Origin: Immersiella caudata
Lineage: Eukaryota; Ascomycota; Sordariomycetes; Sordariales; Lasiosphaeriaceae
Length of the DNA: 64,000 bases
Assembly: GCA_030512335.1 (NCBI GenBank)
Contig: JAULSU010000001.1
Span: 3,906,001-3,970,000, forward strand
Direction: 5' to 3'
The notes under the pieces are model-generated. The model did no database searches and was not told the DNA's origin. It saw nothing but the letters and a program-made list of their open reading frames with translations. A program made the translations under genes and the position numbers. Positions 45,311-56,351 of the stretch are shown here, piece by piece (positions within the stretch are counted from its first letter, which is position 1; each line of letters opens with the position of its first letter).

Positions 45311-45409
45311 GATATTGGCTCAGTTGGTAGAGCGTTGGTCTCATAATATGATCTGGTTAGACATCAGAGTAATCCAAAGGTCGTGAGTTCGAGCCTCACA
45401 TGTCCCATT
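45311..45409 (+). tRNA. Elongator tRNA-Met (CAT), 26-nt intron
   Basis: The acceptor stem GGGATAT pairs with ATGTCCC (one G:T), with discriminator A at 45409. The D stem is GCTC/GAGC. The anticodon stem TTGGT (45337-45341) faces TCCAA (45375-45379), with the T31/T39 mismatch also seen in other eukaryotic elongator tRNA-Met. The loop is CT-CAT-A, with anticodon at 45344-45346. The intron at position 37/38 is 45348-45373. The T arm GTGAG-TTCGAGC-CTCAC is perfect. The A:T-containing acceptor stem and TTCGA T loop argue against initiator tRNA. A T7 tract follows. Confidence 0.92.
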
Positions 45410-45412
45410 CTT

Positions 45413-45419
45413 TTTTTGC
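45413..45419 (+). terminator. RNA polymerase III T-tract after tRNA-Met
   Basis: Seven consecutive T four bases after the tRNA end. Confidence 0.85.
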
Positions 45420-46981
45420 TTTGCCATTCAAGCCAATATATCCATTAACAAAAACGCCGTCAGTGCCGATGTCCGAACCCCTCGGCATTTTGCCTTGAGA
45501 GTGGATCACTCTTCACCAGCTCCCCCTTGTACCACAGGCCGCAACATCCACCTGACTTCTTGATTCCGTTCAAGCTCCGGTGCACAATGAGATGGAAATG
45601 GCTGTTTTTGTTTTTGCTTGTGGCTTGCCACATGGAGACTCACCTTCATGCGTGGACGAAATCTGCCCAAATGCCGCCCTTCTTCTCCTAACGATGAGCA
45701 ATGAGGCTCAAGTCGAGGCGAGCAATCAAGCATCGTGGCTGGGCTTAGCGTGCCACGCACGGGATGTAAAGCTGCCCCGTCCGTTCGACAGCAAGAGCCC
45801 GACCAGTCCTAGGTCACAACTCACACACGTGGGCTGAATAAAGTGTGCAATTGGTTGGCCGCCTTGTCAGTCCGGCGCCGAGGTGCACGAAACGCTGTGC
45901 CAACCTGCGGGTTCTCGAATGCGACCCTTGTATTCTGCAGCTTGGCCCCCGCAATCCAAGATCTGAACAAGCTCAACGACAAGCGATCAAGCTTTTCCTT
46001 GGCCGACCTCACCCGCTGACTCGGATGTGTCGGCTAGAGGCAGGAATACCCCAGACATCTCGAGATCGAGATCAGGTACCTCGCCGCTGCGCCTTTGCCT
46101 CTTACCGCCGCCTGGCTGGCCTTCGGGATCTCGCGGCGTGCAACCCTGGGGACGCCCGTCATTTGGCGGCTGCGGTCCAACGTCGGAGACATCCATTGGT
46201 GATAACTCGACACCGTTCCGCCGCATGCGCACCCACGCTATATTCTCCGTTCGCGGCCAGGCGGTGTGTCACGCGCAACCAAGGATCTGCCCAGTCGGGC
46301 GGGCTTGTTACCAGATGTATGGGTCCATCTTTGAGTGGCGAGATGGAAGGCGGTCCGAGGCAGGAGCGCGCACGGCTCCCCACGGCTCCATAGCTTTCCC
46401 TGAGCGGGCACCCGGTGGCTCTTCTTCAACTCCATAGCACTACGCATCCTCCCAATGCTGGTGGCACCGCAGGAACCAACCTAAATCGTAATGTAGACGC
46501 GAGCTTTTGTGCAGGAACGCGAAGTGATTGGGCCGTCTCGCAGGCGACCCCTTGAGGGCTCGCGTGCCCTCTTGCCTCTTTTGTACCCCCCTTCTACAAT
46601 GTGTAGGTATCATCTTCCCTCCCTTCCGTCCTGGACACTCATTAGTCACACTATCCTCCCTTCCTCTCCACAATCTGCAGCTGTGAGCTGATGGCATGCG
46701 CCTTCCTGCGCCATAAAAACGCAGCTCGTGACTTGGGGGGTGTTCCGGCCGGTTAACCTTTTTAACTTTGCCTCGTTTCTACACTCCGTTGAGACCTCGA
46801 CCAACCCCTCCTACCCTACCTACCCTGTGTCCCCCCCGCCCTACTTAGCCCACAACCGTCGCCTACATAGTAGACGAGCTTCCGTCCGTCTGCCCTCCTC
46901 TCCTTTCCACCACACGAAACAAAATAAACAAAAGAAAGCAAAGCAACAAAGCTAGCAAGCCCGGGTCAGACAATTGCACAC

Positions 46982-49131
46982 ATGGCGGACCCAATCCGCC
47001 ATCACCGGCACCATGATCCGACGCCCGGTCTTATCCCCGTACCCCACGGCCCCGAGACGGGCGACGAGCATGGGCACTACCCCAAAGAGGGTGACGGGGA
47101 CTTGACGACGGACCACGAGCGCGCCATCTTTTCCTACTTGACCCATCCCGACGACTGCTACACGCCCGATGGCACCTACTGGGCTGATCTCCCGCTTCGC
47201 AAGCGCATCGCCTTCGTCAACAAGTCGCAGAATGAGGAGGCTAAGCGGGAGTTGCTGAGCATCGGTCGCATGATGAAGGAGGACCCCTTGAGCCCTCTTT
47301 CCTGGTATTTCCGCAACGCCGTACTGCCGGGCGCTGGACTGGGTCTCGAGGGCTACGTCCTGTTCAGCATTGGAAATCTCGAGCCGTTGTTTGCCGCCAC
47401 TTGGCCCCAGTGCTGGGGCAAGAACCGGACCGAATGCAGCAGCAACTGGATCGCCTCGGTCACGTACCTCGAGGTTATCGGCATCATGGTCGGCCAGCTG
47501 GCTGTCGGCGTCATCGGCGACTGGATTGGCCGGCGCTGGGGACTTATCCAGGACGCTGCCATCATGTTCGTCGGCCTGCTCATGATCACTGCGAGCTGGG
47601 GACTCGATTTGAATGGCTGGGTCATTTGCTACGCGTGGTCTCTGTTCTTCTATGGTGAGTCTGGGCCCCTGGAAACATGTTGATCGAGCAGACGTGGCTA
47701 ACTAGTATTTTCTTCACAGGCTTCGGCGTTGGTGGTGAATATCCCATCACGGCCACGTCGTCAATGGAAAATGCTGTTTCCGCCGGGAAGCTCTCTACCA
47801 GGGAAGATCGCCTGCATCGCGGGCGCAAAGTTACCATGGCTTTCTTGATGCAAGGTTGGGGTCAGCTCATCAACCAGGCCTTGCTCATCATCCTGATGCT
47901 GATCCTTCACCACGGCGACGGTAACCCGCCGTATGGTGTTACCTCCGTTCAGTGGCTTTGGAGACTCTCGTTTGCCATACCCGCTATTGGAACCCTCTGG
48001 TTGGTATACTACCGCACATACAAGATGCCGCACGCCGGACGCCAGCTCGCGGCTGCCAAGAAGAAGAGCAACATCACGGGCTACGACGTGGCATCACTGA
48101 AAATGACGTGCACATATTTTGGCGGACGCCTGCTGGCCACTGCCGGTGGCTGGTTCTGCAACGATGTGTTCTTTTACGGTAACAAGCTATTTCAAGCTCA
48201 GTTCATTGCTGTCATCAGCGATAACCCGAAGTCTGTCATGACTACCTGGATTTGGAATCTCATCAACGTTATCGTTTCCCTCGCTGGATACTACCTCGCC
48301 TCTATCCTCATCGACAATAAGTTCTACGGCCGCAAGATGATGCAACAGGTGGGATTCCTCATGTGTTTCATCATGTTTGTCATTCCAGCGTTCCACTACC
48401 ACTACTACGCGCAACCAATGGGTATCAAGTCGTTCCAGGCAATGTATTTCCTGTCGAGCTTCTTCAACCAGTTTGGCCCGAACAGCGTCACCTTCCTCGT
48501 AGCTGGTGAAGTGTTCCCGACCCCTATTCGGGCTTCGGCGCACGGATTCAGTGCCTGCATCGGCAAGTCCGGCGCCCTGCTCGCGTCTGTTCTCTACAAC
48601 TACATTGACACGCAGACAAAGTTCTATGTGGTCCCTTGGTTCGGCCTCGCGGGCATGCTCATGACGTGGCTCTGGCTTCCCGACACCACTGGGCTTGACC
48701 TTAAGGAGCAAGAGCGTCGCTGGATGTACATCCGCACTGGCCGAAGCGAGGAATATCACGGCATTGCCATTCACCCCGCTCACTTGTCGTTGTGGGAGCG
48801 CCTTATGGGTGTTGGGAAGCACTACAATCCTGAGCTTGACCTAAAGCAAAAGATTGAAGACATGCGCGAGGAGTGGGCTGGTAAAGAGCGCCTTCGCCGT
48901 GATCGGGAGGTCGGTGGCGAGGCCGCTGGCCCAGACGACATTGAGGAAGACGAGTGGAATGATGAAGTCCATCATTACTTCCGCCACACGACAAAGGAAG
49001 GCATCTTTCAAAAACCCCAGGCTGAACAGAGCGCAGGGGCAAACACTTCGACTGCCGAGAAGGGGGTGATGAGTGAGAAAAGCAGCCCTGAGCCGGGGCC
49101 GTCAAAAGCCCCATCAACTGGCAGTGATTGA
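46982..49131 (+). CDS. MFS phosphate-type transporter (PHS family)
   Basis: Two exons: 46982-47654 and 47720-49131, with a 65-nt intron (GTGAGT...CACAG), giving 694 residues. About twelve hydrophobic segments can be counted from residue about 113 on. Diagnostic motifs are the A-loop motif GVIGDWIGRRWG, GFGVGGEYPITATSS across the splice, and FGPNSVTFLVAGEVFPTPIR followed by HGFSACIGKSGA, the signature of proton-coupled inorganic phosphate and glycerophosphodiester transporters (Pho84/Git1-like). Termini are hydrophilic: the first 110 residues are His/Asp/Lys-rich, and the C-terminal 130 residues are highly charged and cytosolic by prediction. Substrate could be phosphate or a glycerophospho-compound; the sequence alone does not decide. 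The start ATG follows an A-rich leader (CACACATGGCGG). The next gene converges on it. Confidence 0.9.
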
Positions 49132-49640
49132 GTGGTTGACATTATGACCAGAAAGCCGGCGTTTGGGAGGTAGCCAGTATTGGTTTGACATAGTTTTGCT
49201 TCTCTAGCATTTGAAGGCTGTTTCTCACGACACTTTGCCTTGGGATATGAGTTTCATGTTTCGACTAAATGGCTTGACCCCTTTTCGCGCTGTGCTACAT
49301 GATATCCCTTTGCGTTTCCTGTTTGCTTTGCTACACAAGCACCATAGAGGTAGACGTGATTCGGGGTTGAGACACAGGACGCGGTGCTGGGAGTTCACGC
49401 AGCCTTGCTTACCTCACCTCTGGGATATCATTTGATGATCTGAGCGACACATCACCTAGAGGATAAATCAAGAATTCAGGCCGGCATAAACACGATTCTG
49501 TGGATCACCAGTCCGGGACCCTGTTGTTGACACATCGCTGACACCGAAGGCACGCACTGTTCAAGTTGGATTTGAGAATAGGACCTGACTCTGTGGCCTC
49601 TAAATTTCTTCTATGTACATTTAGTTTGATGATGACCGAC
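49132..49640. other. Convergent intergenic region
   Basis: About 510 bp between two stop codons. No ORF with coding character was seen. Confidence 0.6.
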
Positions 49641-52269
49641 TCACTCATTGAGCCCGTAGATAGCCCTGGCTGCCTCCCACTGCCACCTCGCCGTGCTATC
49701 TACCACCTTCAGATCTCTCAACCAGTCCAAGTACAGTCCCACTGTCTCGCCTGCGTCCATTTCGAAGCGTTCCTCGCACAGAGTGCTACGAATTCTTCGT
49801 AGAATCGGCACAGTTGTAGACAAGTGCAGAATCACTAGGATGCCAAACAGATTCTGCGTGAAGAAAAATATGCAGGGCACGAGGCGCTTGTGGGTACAGG
49901 TCGGAGACATGGCGACGGGCCACTTCAGACAAGCCTTGAGGCATTCAGCGGCGCCAAGAGCATCATCGTGAGTCATGGCGTCTGGGAAGTGCAAGGCCTT
50001 GTAAATGAAGGGGCGGTGGACGAGGTACTTGGTGTAGTAGTAGCGGGAGCGGAGAAGTGCTACTTGGATGTCAAGGGAGAAAGGATAGCGAGCCGGGACG
50101 GCATCAAGGTCGGTAGTGAACATGAGTGGAGGACCAGACACACTTGCGCGGGCGGAGTGATGTTGTGCTGGTACTGTGGGAGAGAGCGGCGTACTTGCCG
50201 TGGTGGAGAAGATGGATGGGCTGTAGATACTTGGACTTGCGTTCGGGAAGGCGCCCGGAGAATCCTCGTGCCATCGTAGCTGAGCCGGCAGCATTCCCCG
50301 CCATTGATCCAACTGCAGGGCAAGCTGGTGCATTGTCAACCGGTTAATCGCCGTACCAGCTGTCGAGGACTGAGAGAACGGCGGCGGAATCTGGCCTGGC
50401 GATGGTGGTACAACATCTGCAACGTGGATGAGAATCAAGAAAGGACTGGAGTTACACAAAGGGGGGAGCGATTATACCTTGGTTCAAAACGCTGTGAAAT
50501 TCCACCAACAAGCGACGCAAGACGATCTGCGAGGCAAAGTGTTCCTGAAAATGGGATTCCTGGTTGCCGATGTAATCCTCATCTGAGAAGGGACCGCTGA
50601 AATCTGGAAGGCCGACAACAGTTTCGAGCTTCTCGAGGCCTGTAAGCGTGAAGCCAAACTCAAGGTTGAGGCAGCTAGGAAGCAGGAAGTCAGGTTCAGG
50701 TTGACACATATTTGTGTGGGGATGGGGTGAGTACGTCTCCATGATCGAGCAGTGCCAAAAGATGCGTCGAATCAGGTCTGCCCGCGGAGAAGACAGCTCC
50801 CCCGGATTGCTATGGCCAGTTAGCACAAGCAACCCTTCCCACGCCATGAGCTTCAAACCTTGTGATAAGTGCCTGGCATGCAAGCGACGCGGACATGGAC
50901 ATTCTCCATAGATCCTTGTACCAGTTAGCGAAGACCTGAAAGTGGCAAGGCCATCTGCTAGTAGGGATCGGCCTACCATCGGATAGAAACAGCACCCATA
51001 ATATAGGCTGTAACAAACGTCAGTGGCAATGTTATGAGAAGAAGCTTGCGGGGTAGTCACCCCGCCAAGGCAAATATCTGGACATTTTCGAGGCTGCATT
51101 CTGTGAGGTTGAAGCCCATCCGTCTCCTCGCCTCATTGAAGAAGTCAAGCCCAGGAGGATGTTCTGGGGAACCTCCTTTCACTCCGCTCGGCCGACCATT
51201 ATTGGCATGAATCGGGAGACCATCCGTGCTGGCAAGCGCAATTTCCCCCAGAGCGAACACCAGAAAGGCAATCGTTGATGCCATGTCTTGGCTGAACCCT
51301 TCGTTAAACACCGACGGCATCGTGCTGGAGAGAAATGTGTGGCGGTCGAGGATTGGACTCAGGAGGTGGAAACTGTTGAAATATGCTTTGCTGAGTCTCT
51401 GCATCGTATCCCACGTCAGGCCGGATATCGTTGTCGTTGTCGGGATAGCGGTCACCCCTGGCCCGCGTGCACCAATGCCTGACGCTGGCCTGGAAGTCGT
51501 GAACCGCGTGGTAGTGGGCAGGCTGTGGCTTGGAGGGCTGTGGAGACGGAGTATGCCGGTCGGCCGCTCCCTCTCGACGCTAGATAAGTCAAAGGAGCGG
51601 ATTTTGGGCTGTACAGATGCGAAGAGCTGCTGAACGGCGGGCCATGCCAGCATGTGGTGGACCGAAGAGACGTATTTGTAGTGGTCATCGCTGCCTGACG
51701 ATACAGAGGCACTGGAAGCGTCATGAACGTGAAAGTTGGAGGGGTGAACCGGCCCCGTGTTCAACGCTGCGGTTGTAGGTCCGGTGTCCTGCGCAAGTGT
51801 GCTGGCAAGGAGCTGGGTATGGAGGACGGCTGGTGACGAAAAGGCACCTCCAGAGCCCAGGCTGTCAATCTTTTCTTCGAGGCTCTTGATACGGTCGAGT
51901 ATCTCCACTAGGGTCTTGTCTTTTCTGTGACATGGTCAGTCAATTCCTCGAGCACCACCCGCGGGCACAGTCCTACTTGGTCGGTTGTGGTTCCCGGTAG
52001 TTGCACTCGAGCTTGAACTTCTGGCAAGTGCCGCACTTTGGACGCTGCTCGTCGCACCTCTGCTTCCGACTACGGCACGTATCACAGGCCTGGGGACGGT
52101 TAGGTGGTTGTTACAGCGGCAACTTGAGGGCGGCACCCGTGAGAGACTTGTGGTAACTCACCTGGGCCGCTATCGCACCCCTCTCCTTCCGAAGGCTCGA
52201 GACAGAGAGCGAGGCCGAGGGGCTGGCCTGGTTTGCGTGCGTAGCGGGCGTCGCAGGAGGGTCGCTCAT
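49641..52269 (-). CDS. Zn(II)2Cys6 fungal transcription factor
   Basis: Seven exons: 52269-52162, 52089-51977, 51924-51061, 51007-50977, 50914-50859, 50809-50478 and 50416-49641, giving 759 residues. Introns are 72, 52, 53, 62, 49 and 61 nt. The zinc cluster (C38, C41, C48, C55, C58, C65; CDTCRSRKQRC then CGTCQKFKLEC) begins exactly at exon 2. A Lys-rich linker and a short coiled coil (VEILDRIKSLEEKIDSL) follow. The middle holds the fungal-specific factor domain: TWDTMQRLSKAYFNSFHLLSPILDRHTF, VQIFALAGLYYG, then DLWRMSMSASLACQALI, RIFWHCSIMET and LPDFSGP. Exons 4 and 5 are only 31 and 56 nt. I placed the intron between them at the acceptor TACAAG because its branch-like GCTAAC lies 11 nt upstream and the join restores the family pattern. 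A shorter 41-nt intron there is the alternative. Targets are unknown. Confidence 0.88.
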
Positions 52270-53905
52270 CTTCTGCGGCAGACAACGAAGGCGTCAGGCC
52301 GACAATTATGAAGAACCCGGTGGTCCTGGAGCAGAGCGTGCCTTGTCCTGCGGCTCAACACATCGACAGTCGGTCGTGGGGAGCGAAGAAGGCGGTCAGA
52401 GAGATATTTCACTCGGCGGGGCTGGTTTCCGCTCAATAGCCAACACATGTCCCGGCGCTAAACGGGGTAACGTTGGATGCAGCCAGAGGGATGAGGCAGA
52501 CAGGCAAGAAGGGTCTCTCTCCTGAGAGCCCAGGGGCGGCCCGAGACCCGATGGGAGGCAGGACCGGATGGAGAGAGGAACGGCGAAGACAGCTGGAGGG
52601 CGGGGAATGGAGCGGCGGCGGTCGAGGAGCGGTCGAGGGGTGCCCGATATCGTTGCGCAGCAGGCAGCAGGTAGGGTATCTGCGGTCGAGGTATCGGGGT
52701 GGGTTAGGAGGTGGAGGGCGGCGGCAGACGGTCCAGCACAGCCAAGGTAGTTCAGCTGGTCGGTGCTGCGATGGATGTGACGGCTGGCACTGCTGGTGCT
52801 GCTGCGACGCAATGCGGACGGATTGGGCCATTGGGCGGTGCCTTGGTTTCTTCTGTGCGGGCAGAGGGCGAGGGCATAGAGGGTCCATGTCCCCCCAAGA
52901 CGCTTGAGGCGCCTTGGCCAGGACCTTGGAACGGGACAGCCGGCTACGTCATCGAGCATGGCGGGTGAGATGCCGAGAAAGATGTTGTGCGCTGGCCAGT
53001 CATGATGAGCCTCGCCAGTGTGCAATCCACAAATCCATCCTTCTCCTTGGTTCCAAGCCTCCAGGGCACCACGGCAGCGGGCGGGGGTGAAAGCCAGCAG
53101 AGAATACGGGAAAGGCCAGAGGGTGGAGAATTGGAGAATCGCTCACCTGGAACTCGTAGCGCTTTCCGGGGAGGCGGCTCAGTCTCAAACATACGCAGGA
53201 GAAGGGCTCTGGCAGACTGGGATTCTGCAGCGCTGGCGAGCGGGAAGAACCTAGCAAAAGATGCAAACACTGCCGATCCTTTCTGGAACGGGTGTATGGT
53301 TGTCCGAGGCCAACGAAGTACGCACTGTTCCTGGATCATTCAGGGCGGCTTAAAGCCAACGCGGTTCCGTTCGTCGCGTTTGTCAATCGATTGTTGTCTT
53401 TTTGCCGTTGACAACTGCGTTTTCATGCCGCAGCCGCATGGGAAAGTCCATTGATTCCCATACAGAAGGCCGGGCCATCTGGGGTTTGCGGGGCTTATGT
53501 AAGCTGCGGGGACCTGCTGCCCCCTGACCTCAGCGACCCCTCGGTCGGAGCCCACACTCAAGTCGCTGCCAACACTGTACAACCACGAACTCGATAACTT
53601 CCCCCTTTGCATCGGCGGCAATCCGGATTTACCCGCGTCCGCAACGGCACTCCAAGCACATTTAGCGAGCTCCATTCCGATTTTGCCCTTCCGACGCGGC
53701 TCCAGCCGCTCACCCAAAATCCATCAATCCAGAATGCGACCGTGATTCGCTTTCCACCTCGCGGAGGTCATGGGTTGACCACGCGGGTACTCGGGGAGTT
53801 CCGCGCTCTTGGTATAAAACTGCCGTGCCCAAATGGACCGCTCCCACGTTCACAGTCGCCTCTACCTATCACACAAACTACTCATTGATACACGACACCG
53901 AGAGG
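52270..53905. other. Divergent promoter region
   Basis: About 1.6 kb between the start codons of the minus-strand Zn-cluster gene and the plus-strand P-loop gene. The frames here are GC-driven and without motifs. A TATA box at 53813-53819 belongs to the plus-strand gene. Confidence 0.55.
53813..53819 (+). promoter_or_regulatory. TATA box (TATAAAA)
   Basis: TATAAAA about 87 nt before the ATG at 53906, a spacing normal for TATA-containing fungal genes. Confidence 0.6.
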
Positions 53906-54732
53906 ATGAAGGTACTCGTTCTTGGGCTGCCCCGGACTGGGACACAGTGTGAGTGAAGTTCCCATATCAGTTTCGCGTGTCCCTCGCTAACAAACTTCGA
54001 GCCCTTGCTGACGGGTGCGTCGCATTGAAGGGTTCTAATCTCGCGGTTTGCTAAGATCGGGGTCAAGGTTGGTGCAGTTGGGGATTTCGCCCATCTATCA
54101 TATGCGCGAGGTTGCTAGGAACAAGCATCAGGCCCTCTGGATCGAGGCAATCGATGCCAAGTTCGAGGACGTAGGGGTTCCATGGACGAGGGAGGACTTT
54201 GAGCGCGTCTTGGAAAACTTCGAGGTCTGTTCGGGTTTCTAAAATGGGGAAGTCGAATGCTTGTTGATACGCGAAACTGCAGGGCGTGGCCGACTATCCT
54301 GCCGCCATCTTCCCGGCCGAGTTGGTGAGTGCCTACCCGGAGGCATCCATCATTTTGTCGGTCCGGCCCGAGGACAAATGGTGCGAGTCTATGGAGTCTA
54401 CGCTTGTTCATCTGCAGAAGAAAAGGGCTCCCGGTGACACGACGTCGATGTCGGTTCTCTCTGGGAAGTATCACCATCATTGCTGGGGAGACGATTTCGC
54501 CGCAACTGGACGAGAGTTCTTCAGGAAGAACAATCAGCTTGTCCGACATCTCGGAAAGGAACGAAAGTTTCTCGAGTGGCAGCCGCAGGACGGATGGGCT
54601 CCGCTGTGCTCGTTCCTTGGGGTTGACGCGCCACCAGAAGGCACGCCCTTTCCACGAAGTGATGACTGGGTTGAATACAAGAAGATGGTGGAGCGGGAGA
54701 ACACCGCCACGGAGAACGCTGAATCTGCTTGA
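53906..54732 (+). CDS. Sulfotransferase-fold (Sulfotransfer_4-like) P-loop protein
   Basis: Four exons: 53906-53948, 54002-54014, 54068-54224 and 54283-54732, giving 220 residues. Exon 1 encodes the P-loop start MKVLVLGLPRTGTQ. Exon 2 is a 13-nt micro-exon supplying SLAD. Exon 3 gives QLGISPIYHMREV, and exon 4 gives VADYPAAIFPAELVSAYPEA, followed by ILSVRPEDKWCES. This order is that of the fungal sulfotransferase-like family often labelled NAD-dependent epimerase in databases (family knowledge). The P-loop GLPRTGTQS fits PAPS binding, but enzymatic activity is unproven in most members. Introns are 53, 53 and 58 nt. The third donor GTCTGT and the second acceptor AAG are weak, so junctions 2 and 3 may be off by a few bases. 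A TATA box sits upstream. Confidence 0.82.
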
Positions 54733-55262
54733 TCGTATCCGCGAGTGAAAAAAGAGAGCATCGCGATGCTGCTAAGAATGCTAGGAGGAAATTCAAACAA
54801 TAGCGGGCGCTCCGCCTTCACGTGCAGCAGCAATTAGATGGCGCACGTCCTGACACAGACCTCGCCAAGTCGAGCTCGAAAGATAACCGAACAACATGCG
54901 GCTTAGGAGGTTGGGGTAATGGTACATTTGAGCAGCAGCTATTGGGCTCCGATGGTTGCATGTTCACCCCTGCTCCGGCCCCAGCTCTTGGCCGTTGGTA
55001 ACCTGAATCCACAGTGCCCCCTATTCTTTGTTTTTGAGTCGCCGCCATTCCGTATCTTTTTTGGGTCCTCGTTTCCGCACTTGCAACCCACTGCTGTCCC
55101 ACCATTCGGTTCCCATCGCTATAACAGCCCGTTCGCAGCCCTACGTCCCATCCTGGTGTCGATCACAAACCAGGTAGCCTCCACATGCTTCTGTCACGAC
55201 TGCCAGCCGCCTTGCTCCCCCTGTCCACCGAAGACGATGCCGCCGAAGCATGAACCCGATCC
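54733..55262. other. Spacer, no gene supported
   Basis: About 530 bp. A plus-strand frame (54919-55266) translates to hydrophobic but motif-free sequence ending in a Cys/Pro-rich stretch. It may be the decayed 5' part of the transmembrane fragment that follows. Confidence 0.4.
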
Positions 55263-55502
55263 TTGACACGAAGAACGGCAAAAATACTTAATGCTAACAC
55301 CCCTGGCGCCAAGCCCATCGTCTTCATCATAATCATCGTCTTCGGCGTAATTCTTCTCTTCATCCTTTACGCCTTCAGCTTCATCTGGCTCTGCAGGTAT
55401 CGACGGAGAAACAGGGCCTTTGACGAGTTCGCCACCACCGCTGAGCCCACGTTCCCGCCGCCGATATTAATGGGTGACGTGCCCCCCCTGGACCAAAAAT
55501 AA
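55263..55502 (+). pseudogene. Transmembrane-segment fragment without a start codon
   Basis: The frame encodes AKPIVFIIIIVFGVILLFILYAFSF... followed by WLCRYRRRNRAF and an acidic/proline tail (FPPPILMGDVPPLDQ), the layout of a single-pass membrane protein's C-terminal half with a basic stop-transfer. The frame has no ATG before the membrane segment. The word GCTAACACC followed by an AAG just before the segment looks like the end of an intron, so this may be the last exon of a gene whose first exon I cannot place, or a broken paralogue of the membrane protein at 56352-57413. Neither is shown. Confidence 0.3.
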
Positions 55503-56351
55503 AATCAACAAGATGAGGCATCGAGTTCCAGTGATGTGAAGGTTCCGCCTCCGGAAGGGGCATCTGTGGCAGTAGCGGCTGAGAAGGGAGGCCAACAAGG
55601 GGTTTTGGACCAGGGGCTGCCGACGGTGCCGGAGAATCAGAAGGCTGTTTAGATAAAAGAGGGAATGATTGTGATGGTAGGATTTGGAGTCGGCAAGCAT
55701 ACAGAATACATTTTGGAGGTGATTTTGGATTGTTCCTGGGTTCAGCGAGCGAAGCGTTCGTACATGCAGAGTATTCGGCGTTTTCATTATTTACTATGTT
55801 TTTCTTTACTCGAGGTGCTTCCCATGTCCCCTTTTCCCTCATGATAGGTCTATCGTGCTGGCGGGAGGCAAAGTAGCAATCCAGGAAATCAACCGGATTC
55901 GGTTTTTAAAGACAGACTCGAAACTAGTTCTTTGGTACAGTGTTGAGGAATTTACATGCCTAGTTCCGGTATGTTGAAACAAGAAACTCTATACGTTGGA
56001 TTTGTCTTGTGGATTCAAATGTGACCAATCAACGTGGATGTTTCCGTGTGCAGGAGATGCGTTCTTTTATCATTCGTAAACTACAATGCATTGTGACCGA
56101 AACTAACACTAGGTATTCATACGCATAGTGAGCTCAATATGCCAGTCTTACGTTACGGGTTTATGTTTACATCATCACAATGACTCTCTGTATTACTTCA
56201 ACAACATGGCAACAGTAGGTGTTTAGCTCGGCCCGCTTGAAGCAAGGGGTATCATCGTAGTATCAGCTATGAATTAAGTCCTAGAAACTCGTTCTTCAAT
56301 ATATCCAACCCAACAGTCGAATCGACTACCACCCGCGAGTACAACACCAAG
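55503..56351. other. AT-richer spacer, no gene recognised
   Basis: About 850 bp, visibly richer in A and T than the genes around it. The minus-strand frames crossing 55381-55842 have no motif. Confidence 0.5.

Larger units (their letters stand above)
44630..46981. other. Spacer between rim15 and the transporter gene
   Basis: About 2.35 kb containing a tRNA-Met gene and the transporter promoter. Frames on the minus strand at 45987-46447 show somewhat protein-like segments spread over two frames, perhaps an old gene fragment, but I cannot name it. The last 200 bases before 46982 turn C/T-rich then A-rich, typical of a fungal leader. Confidence 0.5.

Noticed and set aside
45826..45831. CACGTG word upstream of the transporter (Pho4/NUC-1 type site)
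   Set aside because: The same hexamer occurs several times across the window in unrelated places and this one is over 1.1 kb from the start codon, so it is not evidence of phosphate control.
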